Positions 7,141 to 16,056 of a stretch of DNA of 18,796 nt are shown here, piece after piece (within the stretch, counting starts at the first letter, position 1; every line of letters begins with the position of its first letter). The translations under genes were made by a program, and so were the position numbers. The notes beneath the pieces were generated by a model. That model had not been told where the DNA came from. It worked only from the letters and a program-made list of their open reading frames with translations, and did no database searches. The stretch is from the NCBI GenBank assembly GCA_044227505.1, contig JBGAWP010000081.1, positions 1 to 18,796 on the forward strand, written 5' to 3'. Source of the stretch: UBA7236 sp044227505 (GTDB taxonomy: Bacteria; Bacteroidota; Bacteroidia; Chitinophagales; BACL12).

Positions 7141-8508
7141 TTAATAACCAGGGTTCTGAACGAGTTCCGGGTTGATTTCAATCTCGCTTTGAGGTATTGG
7201 GTAAACGAGTTTATTATCGTTGTAGTTCATAGTTCCCACCATTCCGTGTAATCGTTTTATATCGTGAATTTTTTGGCCTTCAAATGCTAATTCCAAGCGA
7301 CGTTCTAAAAGTACATCATCCAATGTCACAGAACCTTCAGCTGGAAGTCCAGCTCTTGTATGCGTCATATTGTAATCATCTTCAGGCGAAGCACCTACGG
7401 CAGTTCCCAAACGGATATTACATTCAGCTCTGGTCAGATACATTTCGGCAATACGAATAAGGGTCAGATTTCCAAATTCACTGTTGAATTTTCCTGTATA
7501 CGTAACGCCACCATCTTCATAAAACAATCCCAAACGCAGATCAGCAGGATCATATAATGCAAGGTGTTCAGGTTCAATTTCAATATCTGCCCTTCCACCA
7601 AAATCGTTAATGGAAAAATAAGTATTCATCACATTTGAACCATCTAGTTCAGAAATTTGTGTTGCAAAAATATCTTCATCGGTATTATCATCCTGATTAA
7701 AACTTTCTGCATAGGTAGCACTAAGTTCATAATCGTTTGATGCAATAACTCTGTCGGCAGCATCACGCGCAGCAGCATAATTTTCCATTTGCAAATACAC
7801 TCTTGCTAAAAGTGCAGCTGCCGTGAATTTATTGATATACTCATCATTTTTTTCCGGCAATAAACTTTCCGCCAATGTAAGATCAGCAATTATCTGTGTG
7901 TAATTTTCTTCAACAGTGTTTCTTACCGTTTCAACATTATCGCCTGTAGCGAGAGTTGGTATCAAAATGATCGGCACTGCAAGATCAGTTGTAGAAGTTG
8001 CAGGATCATATTGTTTACCAAACATTCTGGTTAATTCAAAATGACACCATGCTCTTAATGCAAGTGCCTCACCTTTAACCCGATCCTGATCAGCAGGAAG
8101 CACTACATCAATTGCATTTATAACATTATTTGCTGAGTTGATACATTCATAGGCATCCACCCACATTCCTGTAACATCACCGTTGTTCACTAAAATATCG
8201 TGGTTGAAAATTTCGCGTGGAGCAGTGTATGTTCCAACCCATAATATTTCGCCTTCTCCACCCAATAATTCAGCATTGCGCAGCATTTCACCTCCTGCAA
8301 GAGAAGATTGTGAAAAATTATCGTATGCTCCGATTAATGCTTGTTTAACACCTTCATCGTTGTCGAGTGCTGACTCATTACTTAAACTCTGTGCAGGTTC
8401 TAAATTTAAAATATCCTTACACGATGCAATACTCAAAACAATTATTGCCGTTGTAAATATTTTATATGTTGCTTTTTTCATATTCATTTCTTTTAATTTT
8501 CGATTCAA
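7141..8508 (-). CDS. SusD/RagB family outer-membrane nutrient-binding lipoprotein
   Basis: SusD-type lipoproteins lie on the cell surface, capture a nutrient and act as a lid on the partner TonB-dependent transporter. The protein has a lipobox, SIASC (Cys30 in the longest version), followed by CKDILNLEPAQSLSNE, the usual mature start. Helical TPR-like segments follow (GAYDNF, CINSANNVINAI, ALALRAWCHFELTRMFG) and then the C-terminal RLELAFEGQKIHDIKR and YPIPQSEIEINPELVQNPGY signature that ends most family members. The 455-residue length is at the short end for the family. The longest start (8508) adds MNRKLKEMN. The methionine at 8481 gives a more typical signal peptide and is the likelier start. 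The gene follows susC by about 9-36 nt. The ligand cannot be told from sequence. Confidence 0.95.
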   Translation of the reverse strand: MNRKLKEMNMKKATYKIFTTAIIVLSIASCKDILNLEPAQSLSNESALDNDEGVKQALIGAYDNFSQSSLAGGEMLRNAELLGGEGEILWVGTYTAPREIFNHDILVNNGDVTGMWVDAYECINSANNVINAIDVVLPADQDRVKGEALALRAWCHFELTRMFGKQYDPATSTTDLAVPIILIPTLATGDNVETVRNTVEENYTQIIADLTLAESLLPEKNDEYINKFTAAALLARVYLQMENYAAARDAADRVIASNDYELSATYAESFNQDDNTDEDIFATQISELDGSNVMNTYFSINDFGGRADIEIEPEHLALYDPADLRLGLFYEDGGVTYTGKFNSEFGNLTLIRIAEMYLTRAECNIRLGTAVGASPEDDYNMTHTRAGLPAEGSVTLDDVLLERRLELAFEGQKIHDIKRLHGMVGTMNYNDNKLVYPIPQSEIEINPELVQNPGY

Positions 8509-8517
8509 ACTATTTAA

Positions 8518-11500
8518 TTAAAGGGAAAGGCTAATTCCGAAAACAATTGTTTTTGGCTGAGGCGCACTGTAAAAATCAATACCGTAATAAACATTATCGG
8601 TAAATGAATCAGTAGAAACTTCCGGATCCCATCCTTTATAATTTGTGAACGTAAATAAATTATAAGCAGATGCATATAAACGCATCGAGTTCATATTAAT
8701 TTTTTTAACAGCGCGTTTTGATAATTCATAACTCAAGGTAACTGTTTTCACCCTCAAATAAGATGCATCTGAAATATATCGGCTCGAACGCGAGGCTGTT
8801 CCGTTTGCAAATAATAATCTGTTTTCAGGAATATCGGTAACATCACCGGGATTTTGCCATGCATCCAATTGATCAACAGTTTGGTTATCGTATTGGCTTG
8901 CATTGGAACTCATCCAATAATCTCCCTGCAAGTTCACATCATTGCCATAAACTGACTGTAAGGAAACATCCAATGAAAGATTTTTATAAGAAATATGATT
9001 GCTAAGTCCGGCAATAAAATCAGGATTCGGATCACCAACAATTACATAGTTTGCTTCGTTAAAATCAGCAGTTGTTTCATTTCCGGATGTTCCGTCGTTC
9101 ACATAATACAATCCATCTCCATTATCAGGATCAACACCTGCATATTCTGCACCGTAAAATACTCCAAGCGGCTGACCAACCATGATCACATTCATAAAAT
9201 CGCTTCCTCCAAGGTCAATTAAAGTTTGACCATTTGCAAGCTCTGTAATTTTATTTTTATTCACCGAGAAATTTACGCTGCTGCTCCATTTAAATTTACC
9301 TACAAAGTTTTCTGAATTCAATACAAATTCAAATCCTTTATTTTCCAAACTACCAACATTCTGTGTTTGAATTGCATACCCTGTAGTTGCAGGAACCGGA
9401 ACATCTAATAACAGATCAGTGGTTTGTTTGATATAATAATCTATTTCTCCGTTAATTCTGTCTCTAAAGAACCCAAAATCAATTCCGATGTCAAGTTGTG
9501 AAGTTTTTTCCCAGGTAAGATCAGGGTTTGCTATGGATGCAGGGTATAAGGATGATGTTCCATTATAAGTACCAATTCCATATAATCCTTTATAATCGAA
9601 ATTACCAATTCCGGCATTACCGGTTAAACCATAACTTGCGCGCAATTTTAAAAAACTAATTACTTTATTTTTTGCGAGAAAACTTTCATTGCTCAATACC
9701 CATCCGGCAGATGCTGAAGGGAAAACACCATATCTTTTTTCTTCCGCAAAACGGGAAGAACCATCCGCTCTTGCAGTTAATGATACTAGGTATTTTTCTT
9801 CATAATCGTAATTCACTCTCGCAAAATAGGATAGAAAACGGTAGTAAGATTTAACCGATGTTCCTTCCACAATTTCCGCTGCACTTGCAAGTGTTTGTAA
9901 TTTATCATTCGGAAATCCTTGTCCTTCCACCGAATTATAATAATCATCATAAGTATTATATTCTGTTCCTGCAGTGAATGATAAATTATGACTTTCGGTC
10001 AATGCTTTATTATATAATAACAATAATTTCATATCGAGATATTGCACACCCGAATTGTAATTGGTTGCATATCCGCCCACAGATAATCCCACCTCACTTT
10101 TGCTGCCATAAAATCTTTCCTGAGCATGGTTTGTAATATCTCCACCCAATTCACCTCTTATTGCAAGGGATGGAAAAAGTTGATATTCAGTTGTTAAATT
10201 GGCAAGTGTTCTGAAAGTGGTGCTTTCAAAAAATACGTTGTCAATTTCAATTAATGGATTATAATATAAAGTAGTAGGTTGATCATAATATTCTCCTAAA
10301 GTATCTTTTGGCGGTGTTATAGGAGCTTGTGCCACAATTTGCAATGGAGTGGAAAATGAATTATCGTCCGGTATGTCATTATTAATAGAGCGACTTAAAT
10401 TCAAGGTTAAACCCATAGATAATTTTTCGCTTAATTGTGCATCTAAATTCGTTGTTGTATTAAAACGATCTCCGTGGTTTCCGATCATAATACCATCCTG
10501 ATAAGAATAACCCATACTGGTAAAATATTGGAATTTCTCTGTTCCACCGGAAGCAGAAAGATCTATCATGGTGGAAACTGCATCCTGAAATGCAAGTGGT
10601 TGCCAATCGGTATTTGTTTCTCCGTTTCTCCAATCGCTATATCCGGCTGTCTTGTCAAATTTTTTCTCTACATCAGAAACATAATCATCCACCGCTTCTT
10701 CTACCGTTGCATATCCGCTTATTCCATTTGCGAAATCATATTCTCCGGCATTAATTGCTGCCTGCGTATAATAATCAACATATTCCCCAGCATTTAAAAA
10801 CTCCCGTAATCTTGTTGGTTTACTATAACCGCGTTGATAATCCAAAGTAATTTTCGAATTACCTTCCTCACCGCGTTTAGTTGTAATAATAATTACACCA
10901 TTTGCACCGCGGGAACCATAAATTGCACTTGCAGAAGCATCTTTTAATACTTCAACGCTTGCAATATCATTAAAATCAATATCATTTAAAGGATTTAAGT
11001 AAACATTAAAATAATCGTTCACCGCTACAGTATTAATTGGAATTCCATCTACAATAAATAAAGGCTGATTGTTTGCGTTTATGGAGGACGATCCGCGAAT
11101 TCTGATCTTCACATCACCTCCAACTTTTCCGTTATTTGCTTCAATAAATACACCGGCTGCCTTTCCTTGCAGCGTTTGTTCCACCGTTGAAACAGGGGTA
11201 AGCGCAATGTCTTCCCCATCAATTTCACTGATACTGCCGGTTAATTTTGTTTTGATCTCCGTGCCATATCCTACCACAACAAGTTCTTCCAACATTTCCT
11301 CAGTAGGATTAAGGGAGATATTTAAAATATTAGTAGCCTTAATTGTCGCTTTTTGTGTCTTGTATCCTATATAGGTAAAAGTTAATGTGCCACCACTTTT
11401 CGGAACAAGTATGACATATTTTCCTTCCAGATCGGTGATCGTTCCTTTTTGTGTACCGTCAAGAACGACAGTACATCCAACCAAAGGACTATTGTCCTCA

Positions 11501-11592
11501 CTATCCACCACTTTTCCAGTAATAGTGCGGTCCTGAGCCTTCATTTGGATACTTATAAATGTAATTAAAACAGCGAGTAAATACTTCTGCAT
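8518..11592 (-). CDS. SusC/RagA family TonB-linked outer-membrane transporter
   Basis: This 1024-residue outer-membrane beta-barrel imports a bound ligand using energy from TonB/ExbBD. In order it shows a signal peptide (to about AQ20), a carboxypeptidase-regulatory-like domain (TITGKVVDSEDNSPLVGC, about 23-95), a LEELVVVGYG stretch (101-110) typical of SusC proteins, and a plug domain. The plug contains IRGSSSINANNQPLFIVDGI (165-184) and the RagA signature DIASVEVLKDASASAIYGSR (209-228), continuing into GANGVIIITTKRG. A large barrel follows, ending PKTIVFGISLSL. The length is normal. It is the first gene of a two-gene operon with susD. No glycoside hydrolase, sulfatase or sigma/anti-sigma pair lies alongside, so it is not an obvious polysaccharide locus. 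The divergent neighbour is an exported peptidase. Confidence 0.96.
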   Translation of the reverse strand: MQKYLLAVLITFISIQMKAQDRTITGKVVDSEDNSPLVGCTVVLDGTQKGTITDLEGKYVILVPKSGGTLTFTYIGYKTQKATIKATNILNISLNPTEEMLEELVVVGYGTEIKTKLTGSISEIDGEDIALTPVSTVEQTLQGKAAGVFIEANNGKVGGDVKIRIRGSSSINANNQPLFIVDGIPINTVAVNDYFNVYLNPLNDIDFNDIASVEVLKDASASAIYGSRGANGVIIITTKRGEEGNSKITLDYQRGYSKPTRLREFLNAGEYVDYYTQAAINAGEYDFANGISGYATVEEAVDDYVSDVEKKFDKTAGYSDWRNGETNTDWQPLAFQDAVSTMIDLSASGGTEKFQYFTSMGYSYQDGIMIGNHGDRFNTTTNLDAQLSEKLSMGLTLNLSRSINNDIPDDNSFSTPLQIVAQAPITPPKDTLGEYYDQPTTLYYNPLIEIDNVFFESTTFRTLANLTTEYQLFPSLAIRGELGGDITNHAQERFYGSKSEVGLSVGGYATNYNSGVQYLDMKLLLLYNKALTESHNLSFTAGTEYNTYDDYYNSVEGQGFPNDKLQTLASAAEIVEGTSVKSYYRFLSYFARVNYDYEEKYLVSLTARADGSSRFAEEKRYGVFPSASAGWVLSNESFLAKNKVISFLKLRASYGLTGNAGIGNFDYKGLYGIGTYNGTSSLYPASIANPDLTWEKTSQLDIGIDFGFFRDRINGEIDYYIKQTTDLLLDVPVPATTGYAIQTQNVGSLENKGFEFVLNSENFVGKFKWSSSVNFSVNKNKITELANGQTLIDLGGSDFMNVIMVGQPLGVFYGAEYAGVDPDNGDGLYYVNDGTSGNETTADFNEANYVIVGDPNPDFIAGLSNHISYKNLSLDVSLQSVYGNDVNLQGDYWMSSNASQYDNQTVDQLDAWQNPGDVTDIPENRLLFANGTASRSSRYISDASYLRVKTVTLSYELSKRAVKKINMNSMRLYASAYNLFTFTNYKGWDPEVSTDSFTDNVYYGIDFYSAPQPKTIVFGISLSL

Positions 11593-11690
11593 AGGTTTTG
11601 GTTTAGTCGGTGGCTAAAGTAAACCATTTCAATTTAAGTTACTAACAAATTTTTGATAAAATTCTCTGAGATGTGACAGGGTTGCTGGGG

Positions 11691-11757
11691 TGAGTGGTGA
11701 GTGGGGAGTGGTGAGTAGGGGGTGAGTAGGGTGTCCCTGCGGGACATGGGTGAGTAG
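11691..11757. repeat. Short tandem array, heptamer TGAGTGG/TGAGTAG, interrupted by a hairpin
   Basis: Four contiguous 7-bp units (TGAGTGG, TGAGTGG, GGAGTGG, TGAGTAG) fill 11691-11718. Two further TGAGTAG units lie at 11723 and 11751, separated by G-runs and a small hairpin. The tract is G-rich on the plus strand, unlike the AT-rich surroundings. It lies between the divergent susC and oligopeptidase genes. Confidence 0.8.
11732..11746. repeat. Mini-hairpin TGTCCC-TGC-GGGACA
   Basis: Perfect 6-bp arms around a TGC triplet, inserted between two TGAGTAG units. The core CCCTGCGGG recurs in inverted orientation at 18121-18129 inside another repeat element. There is no T-tract, so it is not a terminator. 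Confidence 0.75.
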
Positions 11758-11759
11758 GT

Positions 11760-11808
11760 TCTGGGCTCTGGGCTCTGGGTTCTGGGCTCTGGGCTCTGGG
11801 CTCTGGGT
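11760..11808. repeat. Tandem array of seven TCTGGGC/T heptamers
   Basis: Seven exact-length 7-bp units run without gaps. Five read TCTGGGC and two (third and last) TCTGGGT. The minus-strand reading frame through it gives a seven-residue peptide repeat that is an artefact of the DNA period (three units make seven codons). It begins 2 nt after the last TGAGTAG unit, so the two arrays abut. Confidence 0.9.
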
Positions 11809-11896
11809 TCGAAACTCCTCAAATTCGCCACAGAGTTACCGAAGGAACTCTATTGATTCGGATTGTCCTATATCGTGTTTCCTTGTCCTACTTCTG

Positions 11897-11938
11897 TCTT
11901 ATTTCCTATGTCCTATGTCATATGTCCTATGTCTTATT
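11897..11938. repeat. Tandem array of six TCCTATG-type heptamers
   Basis: Six 7-bp units: TCTTATT, TCCTATG, TCCTATG, TCATATG, TCCTATG, TCTTATT. The same variant unit closes both ends. Looser TCCTA-containing sequence extends upstream to about 11866. The array ends 14 nt before a promoter-like -7 box, so it covers the place where a -33 element of the oligopeptidase gene would lie. Confidence 0.85.
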
Positions 11939-11951
11939 TCCCCCGAAATTG

Positions 11952-11959
11952 TATTTTTG
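11952..11959 (+). promoter_or_regulatory. Candidate -7 promoter element of the oligopeptidase gene
   Basis: TATTTTTG fits the TAnnTTTG consensus and lies 16 nt before the ATG at 11976. There is no good TTTG at the -33 position. That place is occupied by the TCCTATG heptamer array, so the promoter may be weak or depend on another factor. Confidence 0.45.
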
Positions 11960-11975
11960 AGAAAAATTAATTTGT

Positions 11976-14090
11976 ATGAACCGCATAATTACCTTTTTAT
12001 TAATTACCACTTTATTTAATACCACACTAAGCAAGGCGCAACCGACCGATGTTAAACCTCCTGTTGCTGAACGCATTCCTTATACAATCCATGGAGCTTT
12101 TGGCGACAGAGTGGATGATTATTATTGGATGAACGACCGCGAAAATAAAAAGGTGATAGATCATCTTAAAGCGGAAAATGAATACACGCAAAAAATGATG
12201 GAGCATACCACTTCATTGCAAAATAGATTGTTTACTGAATTACAGGGAAGAATAAAAGAAGATGAAAGTTCGGTGCCTTACAAAAAAGGAGATTATTATT
12301 ATTATTCCCGTTATGTTAAGGGTGGGGAATATCCTATCATCTGCAGAAAGAAAAATAGTTTAAGCGCGCAGGAAGAAATTGTTATTGATGGAAATGAATT
12401 AGTTAAAGGACATAATTTTTTAAGTTTTGATTATGCCATCAGCCCTGATCAAACAAAGGCTTGTATCATTATGGATGTGCATGGAAGAAATTTTTATTCG
12501 ATTAAAATTAAAGATCTTGTAACCGGAAATTGGTTGAAGGATGAAATTGAAGATACACGCAACGGATGCGAGTGGACAAATGATAATACTGCTATTGTTT
12601 ACGCAGTGCCTGATAAAGAAACCTTGAGAGTATATCAGGTTAAACAACATATCATCGGTCAAAAACAAAGTGATGATAAACTATTATTGCAGGAAGATGA
12701 TGAAACACTTGATATTTATATTTATAAATCGCGCAGTGAGGAATATATCTTTTCTGCTGCTTCACGCACGGATGCCAGCGAGATCAAATATACCGGCGCG
12801 AATAAACCTGGTGAATTTAAAGTTATAGCAGAATTAGAAGAAAATGTTTTTTATAGCGCCGATCACACCGAAGGAAATTTCTTTTTTATTAAAACGAATT
12901 ATGAAGCGAAGAATTATAAATTGTGTACATCCGCAATTGGCAATACTTCGAAAAAAGAATGGAAAGATGTTATAGCACACAGGTCATCTGTATTTTTAAG
13001 TTCTGTGCAATATTTTAAAACATTTATGCTTGCGGAAGAATCGGAGAATGGATTAACAAAACTCCGAATAATTCGCCCGGGAGTTAAAGATGAATATATA
13101 TCCTTTGATGAAGCAGCATATTATGCATCACCCGGATATAATCCTGAATTTAAAAGCGAATCGATTCGATATGTATATTCTTCGTTAATTACCCCTTTCA
13201 GCACCTATGAATATAATATCACCACCAAAGAAAAAACTTTATTAAAGCAGGAGGAAATTCCGAGTGGATATAAAAAAGCATTGTATGCTACTGAACGAAT
13301 AATGGTTCCATCACGGGATGGAAAATTAATACCTGTTGCCATTGTCTACCGCACTGATATGTATCAAAAAAATGGAACCGCACCGGGATTTATTTATGGT
13401 TACGGCGCATATGGTTATAGCAATGAGGATTATTTTGACAGCAATGTATTATCGCTGCTCGACAGAGGATTTGTGTATATCAATACACATATTCGCGGCG
13501 GACAGGATATGGGAGGCGAATGGTATGAAGATGGTAAAATGATGAATAAAAAAAATACATTTAACGACTTTGTTGATTGTAGTTTATGGATGATAAAAAA
13601 CAATTATGTAGCCAACGATAAATTATTTGCCAACGGAGGAAGTGCGGGCGGATTATTAATGGGTGCTATTACAAATATGAATCCGGAATTATACCGCGGG
13701 GTTATAGCAGATGTTCCTTTTGTGGATGTTATGACCACCATGGAAGATGAATCTATTCCACTCACTACTTTCGAATGGTTGGAGTGGGGAAATCCGAAAA
13801 TTAAGGAGCAATACGATTATATGCTCAGTTATTCGCCTTATGATAACGTTGTGGCAAAAAAATATCCAAACTTATTGGTCACCACAGGATTAAATGATAG
13901 TCAGGTACAGTATTTCGAACCTGCAAAATGGGTGGCAAAATTGCGCCAGTTAAAAACGGATAATAATTTATTGTTACTCAAAATAAATATGGATGCCGGC
14001 CATGGCGGACAATCGGGAAGATATGAGAGCTTGAAGGAAACGGCGTTTATGTATGCGTTTATGTTGGATATACTGGGGATAAAAAATTGA
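11976..14090 (+). CDS. Oligopeptidase B-like S9 serine peptidase, exported
   Basis: This 704-residue prolyl-oligopeptidase-family (S9A) enzyme has an N-terminal signal peptide (to about SKAQ22), so it probably acts in the periplasm. A seven-bladed propeller occupies roughly residues 75-420 and gates access of short peptides. The C-terminal alpha/beta-hydrolase domain carries the triad: Ser556 in GGSAGG (554-559), Asp641 in GLNDSQV and His676 in DAGHGG. FEWLEWGNP (599-607), YSPYDNV (619-625), FEPAKWVAKLR (647-657) and SGRYE are typical of oligopeptidase B, which cuts after Arg or Lys in short peptides. A closely related S9 enzyme with another specificity is possible. It is divergent from susCD across the heptamer arrays and lies 47 nt before the DUF2721 gene. 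Confidence 0.92.
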   Translation: MNRIITFLLITTLFNTTLSKAQPTDVKPPVAERIPYTIHGAFGDRVDDYYWMNDRENKKVIDHLKAENEYTQKMMEHTTSLQNRLFTELQGRIKEDESSVPYKKGDYYYYSRYVKGGEYPIICRKKNSLSAQEEIVIDGNELVKGHNFLSFDYAISPDQTKACIIMDVHGRNFYSIKIKDLVTGNWLKDEIEDTRNGCEWTNDNTAIVYAVPDKETLRVYQVKQHIIGQKQSDDKLLLQEDDETLDIYIYKSRSEEYIFSAASRTDASEIKYTGANKPGEFKVIAELEENVFYSADHTEGNFFFIKTNYEAKNYKLCTSAIGNTSKKEWKDVIAHRSSVFLSSVQYFKTFMLAEESENGLTKLRIIRPGVKDEYISFDEAAYYASPGYNPEFKSESIRYVYSSLITPFSTYEYNITTKEKTLLKQEEIPSGYKKALYATERIMVPSRDGKLIPVAIVYRTDMYQKNGTAPGFIYGYGAYGYSNEDYFDSNVLSLLDRGFVYINTHIRGGQDMGGEWYEDGKMMNKKNTFNDFVDCSLWMIKNNYVANDKLFANGGSAGGLLMGAITNMNPELYRGVIADVPFVDVMTTMEDESIPLTTFEWLEWGNPKIKEQYDYMLSYSPYDNVVAKKYPNLLVTTGLNDSQVQYFEPAKWVAKLRQLKTDNNLLLLKINMDAGHGGQSGRYESLKETAFMYAFMLDILGIKN

Positions 14091-14137
14091 ACCATAAAAT
14101 TCATTAAATAACATTTTAATCAGGAAATATTTTTATT

Positions 14138-14572
14138 ATGGATATTACAATGAATACTCCTGCCCTGCTATTTCCTGCCATCAGTCTTATTATGCTCGCA
14201 TATACCAATCGGTTTATGGCACTTAGCTCAGTAGTGCGCAAATTACACGACGAATATCAGGCAAACAAAGAAAATAAAAACCTCCAGCAACAAATAAAAA
14301 ACCTACAACACCGAATTAAATTAGTTCGCCGCATGCAGTTTTTTGGGGTGATGAGTTTTTTGATGGCGATATTGTGTATGTATTTGATATTTATTGATCA
14401 AATTGCAGCAGCGAATGTAGTTTTTGCGATCTCCATACTGTTGTTTTCCATAAGTCTTGTAATTTCACTTATCGAAATTTTACGAAGTACAAATGCACTG
14501 GAACTAGAGTTGGAAGATATGGAGGAGCATAAGGAAGAGGGGTTGACGGGGTTTATTAAGAAGAATTTTTAG
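14138..14572 (+). CDS. DUF2721 family membrane protein
   Basis: This 144-residue protein has an N-terminal hydrophobic helix (about 8-25) followed by a charged, coiled-coil-like segment (about 32-64, with NKNLQQQIKNLQHRIKLVRR). Two further membrane helices (about 69-87 and 90-112) and an acidic C-terminal tail follow. This layout and the ALSSVVRKLHDEY stretch match DUF2721, a small membrane family of unknown function. It starts 47 nt after the oligopeptidase gene without a visible terminator, so it may be co-transcribed, but no functional link is evident. Confidence 0.8.
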   Translation: MDITMNTPALLFPAISLIMLAYTNRFMALSSVVRKLHDEYQANKENKNLQQQIKNLQHRIKLVRRMQFFGVMSFLMAILCMYLIFIDQIAAANVVFAISILLFSISLVISLIEILRSTNALELELEDMEEHKEEGLTGFIKKNF

Positions 14573-14609
14573 TCTAAATATTGCGTATCTAAAATTAAGC
14601 TAGTATTAT

Positions 14610-14629
14610 AGATTTTTTTAAGAAAATCT
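14610..14629. terminator. Weak AT-rich hairpin between convergent genes
   Basis: AGATTTT (14610-14616) and AAAATCT (14623-14629) form a 7-bp stem with a 6-nt loop in the 62-bp gap between convergent genes. A CTTTTCT run follows on the plus strand. The stem is AT-rich, so this is a low-confidence terminator. Confidence 0.35.
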
Positions 14630-14634
14630 CTTTT

Positions 14635-15270
14635 CTAGTAATTCATTTCAGTTAAAACTATTTGCGTTTTTAACTCATATTCATCAAATTCATTACAATT
14701 AATTTTAATGTTCAGGGTAATCTGATACAAATTAAATTCTTTAAAACCGGTAGCGTTCGGTGTATAATATTTAAATAGCGTTTGGAAATTAGCAGTATCT
14801 TTAAATAAATAAATATCGTATGTAAATAATAAGGTTTGATCACAAAAGTTTTTAGATAAAATGTATGCCTCCTTCCTGCTAACACTTAAATTATATCCGG
14901 GAAAAATCAGAACACTATCCAAGGCTCCAATCGGTCGATCTGAACCTGCAAAGGGCCACAATGTATTTAGCCATAAAAACGAAAGCGCCTTTTCATTCTT
15001 TTTAGTAAACCGTAAGTAATCAGATGTTCTCCCCAAATTGTAATGCAGACTGATATTTTTTTCAGATTTTGAGACACTTAAATTATAGGGGTTTTGAAAA
15101 TAATAATATTTAAACACGGAAGTGTCATTATTCATAAATTGAACTTCCAAATTAATATAGAGTGTATCATGCGAAGTGTAGGATTCGATTTGTGGAAAAG
15201 GAATGACCTTAGTAAAACTTGAATCAGATATCACACATTGAAGTAAAACCAAATTTAACAATCCTATCAT
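14635..15270 (-). CDS. Hypothetical exported protein, third gene of an envelope trio
   Basis: This 211-residue protein is not assigned to a family. It starts with a hydrophobic stretch ending in LVLLQC (Cys12), which could be an atypical lipobox. The glutamine at -1 and the lack of N-terminal basic residues make this uncertain, or the true start may differ. The remainder is rich in beta-prone stretches with many Tyr, Phe and Asn residues (SHDTLYINLEVQFMNNDTSV, SLHYNLGR, LFTYDIYLF), as in periplasmic or surface beta-proteins. It begins 14 nt after the upstream beta-barrel-like gene and is the last of three minus-strand genes. Confidence 0.65.
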   Translation of the reverse strand: MIGLLNLVLLQCVISDSSFTKVIPFPQIESYTSHDTLYINLEVQFMNNDTSVFKYYYFQNPYNLSVSKSEKNISLHYNLGRTSDYLRFTKKNEKALSFLWLNTLWPFAGSDRPIGALDSVLIFPGYNLSVSRKEAYILSKNFCDQTLLFTYDIYLFKDTANFQTLFKYYTPNATGFKEFNLYQITLNIKINCNEFDEYELKTQIVLTEMNY

Positions 15271-15284
15271 GCTTATTTTATATT

Positions 15285-16031
15285 TTATTTAAAATAAAAT
15301 TTCATTTTACCCCCAAGTCCCAAATGCAAATATCCGGATTTAATTCCCAAAATATTTTCATAAAAATCCGGAGCATAGGAAATGTTGGCTGAAATCAAAA
15401 TATTAAGATTTGTAAAATTTAACCACGCGTTTTCCTTTTCTAACCCTATATAATCTAAAATTACAAGCCTATAATCTGCATTGAGACCTAAAACTGGATT
15501 GTAAAAGGAATTACTTTGATCCAGCTTATGAAATAGTGTATCTGATAGGGAATAAGCGCCTTTAGCAATGGATACAAATGGTATTATAGAGAATTTTTCT
15601 GCAAGGTGTAATTTATATCCAAAAGCGAATTCAGTTACGCTAGCTAAAAAAATATTTCCAGCTGTCCAGTTTACGTTAAAATCCAGATCTTTAATTATAA
15701 CGCCGGAAGGCTGATAACGTTTTATTTGAAATTCAAATTGATTAAATCCAATATCAAAGGCAACAATCGCCATGTTGTCATTTAAAATGTAATTCGTCAG
15801 CTTCGAATTAGCCAAACATCTTCCAAAGCTAACATAAATTCCTGTATGAAAATAATTTTTTGGTACATCCTCAAACATCGATGTTGTTTCCAGAGTATCC
15901 ACTAATTGACCTTTCACCGGAATGTTAAAGTTAAAAATAATAATTATTACCAATAATTTTATTATCCAAAACTTCAGAGGTTTTTTCATTTTAATAAGCA
16001 GTGTGTGGGTATTTAAAAACAAAGTGTCCAT
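15285..16031 (-). CDS. Predicted outer-membrane beta-barrel-like protein
   Basis: This protein is 248 residues from the first ATG. The internal methionine at residue 15 (15989, MKKPLKFW) gives a classic signal peptide ending near VKGQ and is the likelier start, making 234 residues. The mature part has alternating polar and aromatic strands (FHTGIYVSFGR, AIVAFDIGFNQFEFQIKRY, EFAFGYKLHL, LNILISANISYAP) and ends in LGLGGKMKFYFK, an amphipathic strand with an aromatic residue just before the terminus. This suggests a small outer-membrane barrel. No family was recognised. It lies 25 nt after the lipoprotein gene and 14 nt before the next, consistent with an operon. Confidence 0.7.
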   Translation of the reverse strand: MDTLFLNTHTLLIKMKKPLKFWIIKLLVIIIIFNFNIPVKGQLVDTLETTSMFEDVPKNYFHTGIYVSFGRCLANSKLTNYILNDNMAIVAFDIGFNQFEFQIKRYQPSGVIIKDLDFNVNWTAGNIFLASVTEFAFGYKLHLAEKFSIIPFVSIAKGAYSLSDTLFHKLDQSNSFYNPVLGLNADYRLVILDYIGLEKENAWLNFTNLNILISANISYAPDFYENILGIKSGYLHLGLGGKMKFYFK

Positions 16032-16056
16032 TTAATAATTCAATTAAATAGAAAGT

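Noticed and set aside
11593..11640. susC promoter with TACTTTAG as the -7 box on the minus strand
   Set aside because: One mismatch to TAnnTTTG and no TTTG at a proper distance (the nearest is 24 nt away), so I did not list it as a feature.
11634..11831. A minus-strand open frame with a seven-residue Pro/Ser/Arg repeat
   Set aside because: It is the translation of the heptamer DNA arrays (21 nt make seven codons), with no export signal or conserved start.
11691..11938. CRISPR-like array
   Set aside because: Units are 7 bp and contiguous, without spacers, and no cas genes are present.
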